Assembly: GCA_947477655.1 (NCBI GenBank)
Contig: CANJTS010000008.1
Coordinates: forward strand, 62,001 to 126,000
DNA: 64,000 bases
Direction of reading: 5' to 3'
Source of the DNA: CAILUG01 sp903844415
GTDB lineage: Bacteria; Pseudomonadota; Gammaproteobacteria; Pseudomonadales; Pseudohongiellaceae
A program made the translations under genes and the position numbers. Positions 62,242-64,000 of the stretch are shown here, piece after piece. Under the pieces are notes generated by a model. It saw only the letters and a program-made list of their open reading frames with translations. It was not told where the DNA came from and searched no databases. Numbering within the stretch: the first letter of the stretch is position 1; every line of letters begins with the position of its first letter.

Positions 62242-62649
62242 ATGAAAAAAGTTCTTCTGTTGGGTTTTCTTGTTCTGTTAGTAGCAGCGATTCCCTTAAT
62301 GTTGATCCCTTATTTAGTGCAAGATCAGGCCACCAACACCACGCCAATAACGCAGCTTGAACAAAGCAAGATTCTTGCAGCTGACAAGGGTTGTATTGCC
62401 TGTCATTCCCTGGATGGAAGTGCGGGTATTGGGCCAAGCTGGATGGGTAACTACGGTAGCTTGCGAAAGTTTACAGATGGCACCGCACAAATCCCGGATG
62501 CTCAATATTATAAAAAATCTATGCTCGATCCTGCCGCGCAGGTGCTGGTCGGATTTCAAAATATTATGTTGCCTGCCACACTCACTGAAACTGAAATAAA
62601 TCAGTTTATCGCGCTGATGCAAGAGCTCACACGTACCATGCCGCAATGA
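62242..62649 (+). CDS. Membrane-anchored cytochrome c
   Basis: A 135-residue protein with one N-terminal helix (VLLLGFLVLLVAAIPLMLIPYLV) that may stay uncleaved as an anchor, then a cytochrome c domain with GCIACHSLDGSAGIGPSWMGNYGS and a distal Met in FQNIMLPATLTETEINQF. It resembles the cytochrome part of cytochrome c oxidase subunit II (DGSAGIGPSWMG...YYKKSMLDP). The ATG at 62242 begins the helix; the upstream frame to 62086 has no support. It overlaps the next gene (ATGA), so the two are co-translated. Confidence 0.88.
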   Translation: MKKVLLLGFLVLLVAAIPLMLIPYLVQDQATNTTPITQLEQSKILAADKGCIACHSLDGSAGIGPSWMGNYGSLRKFTDGTAQIPDAQYYKKSMLDPAAQVLVGFQNIMLPATLTETEINQFIALMQELTRTMPQ

Positions 62650-64000
62650 AAGCACAATTAAACAAAAAATTAGGGCAAACGCTACGCAGGTTATCAACTG
62701 TTGTTGTGTTGTTGTATTTGGCCGCGTGTGAACAAGGCATAGATACTCACAAGCAGGCCATGTTGAATTTGCAAACTCGTACCCAAGAACTCAATGCCGA
62801 GTTTCAACCCTGCACTCGCGATAGCACTACAGCGTTACCGGCGCTGGTGGCACGCAGTCGTTGCCTGGTGTTCACCACTGCCGAAAATCCTGCTGCGCCA
62901 CAAGGCCGTCAAATTCAGTTGCAGGTTATGGTGGTGCCTGCCATTAGCCCGCTGCCCGAACCTGATCCCTTTGTTATTTTGGTGGGTGGTCCTGGTCAGG
63001 CCGCCACCATGGATGCTTTACCCATATTGCCTATTTTTCAGGGCATCAGTGCCAATCGCGATATAGTACTTATCGATCAACGTGGCACCGGAAAGCTCAG
63101 TCCTTTTAATTGTGATTTCGGTGAAGAAAGTACGAGCGAAGCTAGCTCTACCCAGTTGTTGCTAGAAATCCAGACCCAATATTTACAGGACTGCCTGGCA
63201 GCCATCGATGCCCAGCCTCAGTATTACACCACCGATATTGCCGTGCAGGATCTGGATGCCATTCGTGCTTATCTGGGTTACAGCCAACTCAATTTGTGGG
63301 GTGTTTCGTACGGCACCAGAGTCGCGCTCGCTTATCTTAAATATTTTCCAGCAACAACTCGTACTGTAGTTATTGACGGTGTGGCACCGCCGGGAATATT
63401 GCCACTGCAAGCAGCCCGTGATGGAGGCAGGGCGCTTAGTACTGTCATGGCGTTGTGCGCAGCAGAGCTAGAGTGTGCTGCAGTATTTCCCCTATTGGAA
63501 ACCCATTACGCAGAATTAATGCAACGTTATGTAGTGCCTGTTGACATCAGCGTGCGCGATCAAACTACCGGCTTGATGAAAAACATTGAACTTTCCAGTG
63601 CGGTCATCCAGAGCAATTTATTCATGATGCTCTACAGTCGCGAATTAACCCGTTTGCTTCCTCTTTTCATCGAACAACTTTACCAAGGAAATTTTCAAGG
63701 TTTAAACGCGATGACCAGCAATGAGTCCGCAGGCAATATCGGTATGCATTATTCGGTTATCTGCAGTGAAGACTTGCCTTTGATTGCTGCCGCAGATCTT
63801 GCCGCTGCCCAAGCTGATGACTCCATATTTGTATATGATTTGCTCGTTGCTTCCCGCGTGGAAGGTTGCAAAGTCTGGCCCTCGCGTACCCTCGCGCCAG
63901 ATTTTTTTACACCAGTGGTCTCCGACAAACCCGTACTGATATTTTCTGCCACCCAAGATCCGGTAACTCCACAACGCTGGGGAGACTTGGTGGCTGCAAC
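62646..64000 (+). CDS. Alpha/beta-hydrolase lipoprotein (tripeptidyl aminopeptidase-like), 3' partial
   Basis: The frame opens with ATG at 62646, overlapping the cytochrome stop, and runs through the right edge without a stop. The lipobox L-A-A-C is near residue 28, then an alpha/beta-hydrolase of the proline-iminopeptidase/tripeptidyl-peptidase group: FVILVGGPGQAATMDALP (oxyanion), VLIDQRGTGKLSPFNCDF, nucleophile Ser in LNLWGVSYGTRVALAYL, and PVLIFSATQDPVTPQRWG near the edge, containing the likely acid. The final His lies beyond the window. Homologues are often lipoproteins in marine Proteobacteria. Substrate unknown. Confidence 0.85.
   Translation, partial: MKAQLNKKLGQTLRRLSTVVVLLYLAACEQGIDTHKQAMLNLQTRTQELNAEFQPCTRDSTTALPALVARSRCLVFTTAENPAAPQGRQIQLQVMVVPAISPLPEPDPFVILVGGPGQAATMDALPILPIFQGISANRDIVLIDQRGTGKLSPFNCDFGEESTSEASSTQLLLEIQTQYLQDCLAAIDAQPQYYTTDIAVQDLDAIRAYLGYSQLNLWGVSYGTRVALAYLKYFPATTRTVVIDGVAPPGILPLQAARDGGRALSTVMALCAAELECAAVFPLLETHYAELMQRYVVPVDISVRDQTTGLMKNIELSSAVIQSNLFMMLYSRELTRLLPLFIEQLYQGNFQGLNAMTSNESAGNIGMHYSVICSEDLPLIAAADLAAAQADDSIFVYDLLVASRVEGCKVWPSRTLAPDFFTPVVSDKPVLIFSATQDPVTPQRWGDLVAA

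Overview
The window looks like chromosomal DNA of an aerobic, Gram-negative, probably marine gammaproteobacterium. The evidence is a TonB-dependent receptor, an autotransporter, a TorF-type porin, several predicted lipoproteins and Tat substrates, a gammaproteobacterial-type PurL, and many marine-type oxidative and transport genes (DUF1552/DUF1592, DUF6152, tripartite tricarboxylate transporter, TauD, PQQ dehydrogenases, small c-type cytochromes). I see no rRNA, tRNA, CRISPR array, integrase or transposase. The exact genus cannot be read from the sequence.

Layout. 1-3169: the end of a four-gene operon (cyclopropane-fatty-acid-synthase-like methyltransferase, DUF3833 lipoprotein, SDR reductase, NTF2-like protein), of the kind often found with the sigma-E/ChrR photo-oxidative stress genes, which would lie left of the window. 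3247-8231: an autotransporter carrying a phytase-like esterase, an exported methyltransferase, tadA and a TorF porin with a candidate sigma-54 promoter. 8640-12557: purL. 12587-18415: a co-directional block with a Tat-exported class II aldolase, a DUF6152 protein, TctB-TctA-TctC and an amidohydrolase broken by an in-frame amber codon, suggesting uptake and processing of an organic acid. 18438-26736: ogt, a PII-like YqfO-type protein, DUF4159, a 2OG-Fe(II) oxygenase-like protein, mltD, an ABC-2 exporter and a DmeF-like cation efflux protein. 26892-33530: ankyrin-repeat / DUF1552 / DUF1592 di-haem module plus an MBL-fold protein. 33885-39887: AAHS-type MFS transporter, a YadGH-like ABC exporter, cysK-argC and a LigI-like amidohydrolase.

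40067-46377 holds a truncated sulfotransferase-like remnant, SirB2, two proteins built from three copies of an NTF2-like module, a PQQ sugar dehydrogenase and a glycerate kinase, with two copies of a dispersed 65-bp repeat in the gaps. 46610-51985 is a higher-GC block with a TonB receptor, a DUF6152 protein and a lipoprotein sharing its C-terminal module. 52161-64000 is rich in oxidative metabolism: PQQ alcohol-type dehydrogenase with fused cytochrome, GlcD-like flavoprotein, cytochromes c, MATE pump, TauD dioxygenase, esterase, acetoacetyl-CoA synthetase and, running off the right edge, an alpha/beta-hydrolase lipoprotein.

Taken together the window suggests a cell that imports and oxidises organic acids, alcohols or aromatics in the periplasm and passes electrons to c-type cytochromes. 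No single locus is clearly a new system. The best candidates for follow-up are the Tat-aldolase/DUF6152/Tct block with its amber-interrupted hydrolase, the GC-rich TonB/DUF6152 block, the ankyrin/DUF1552/DUF1592 module, and the dispersed palindromic repeat.
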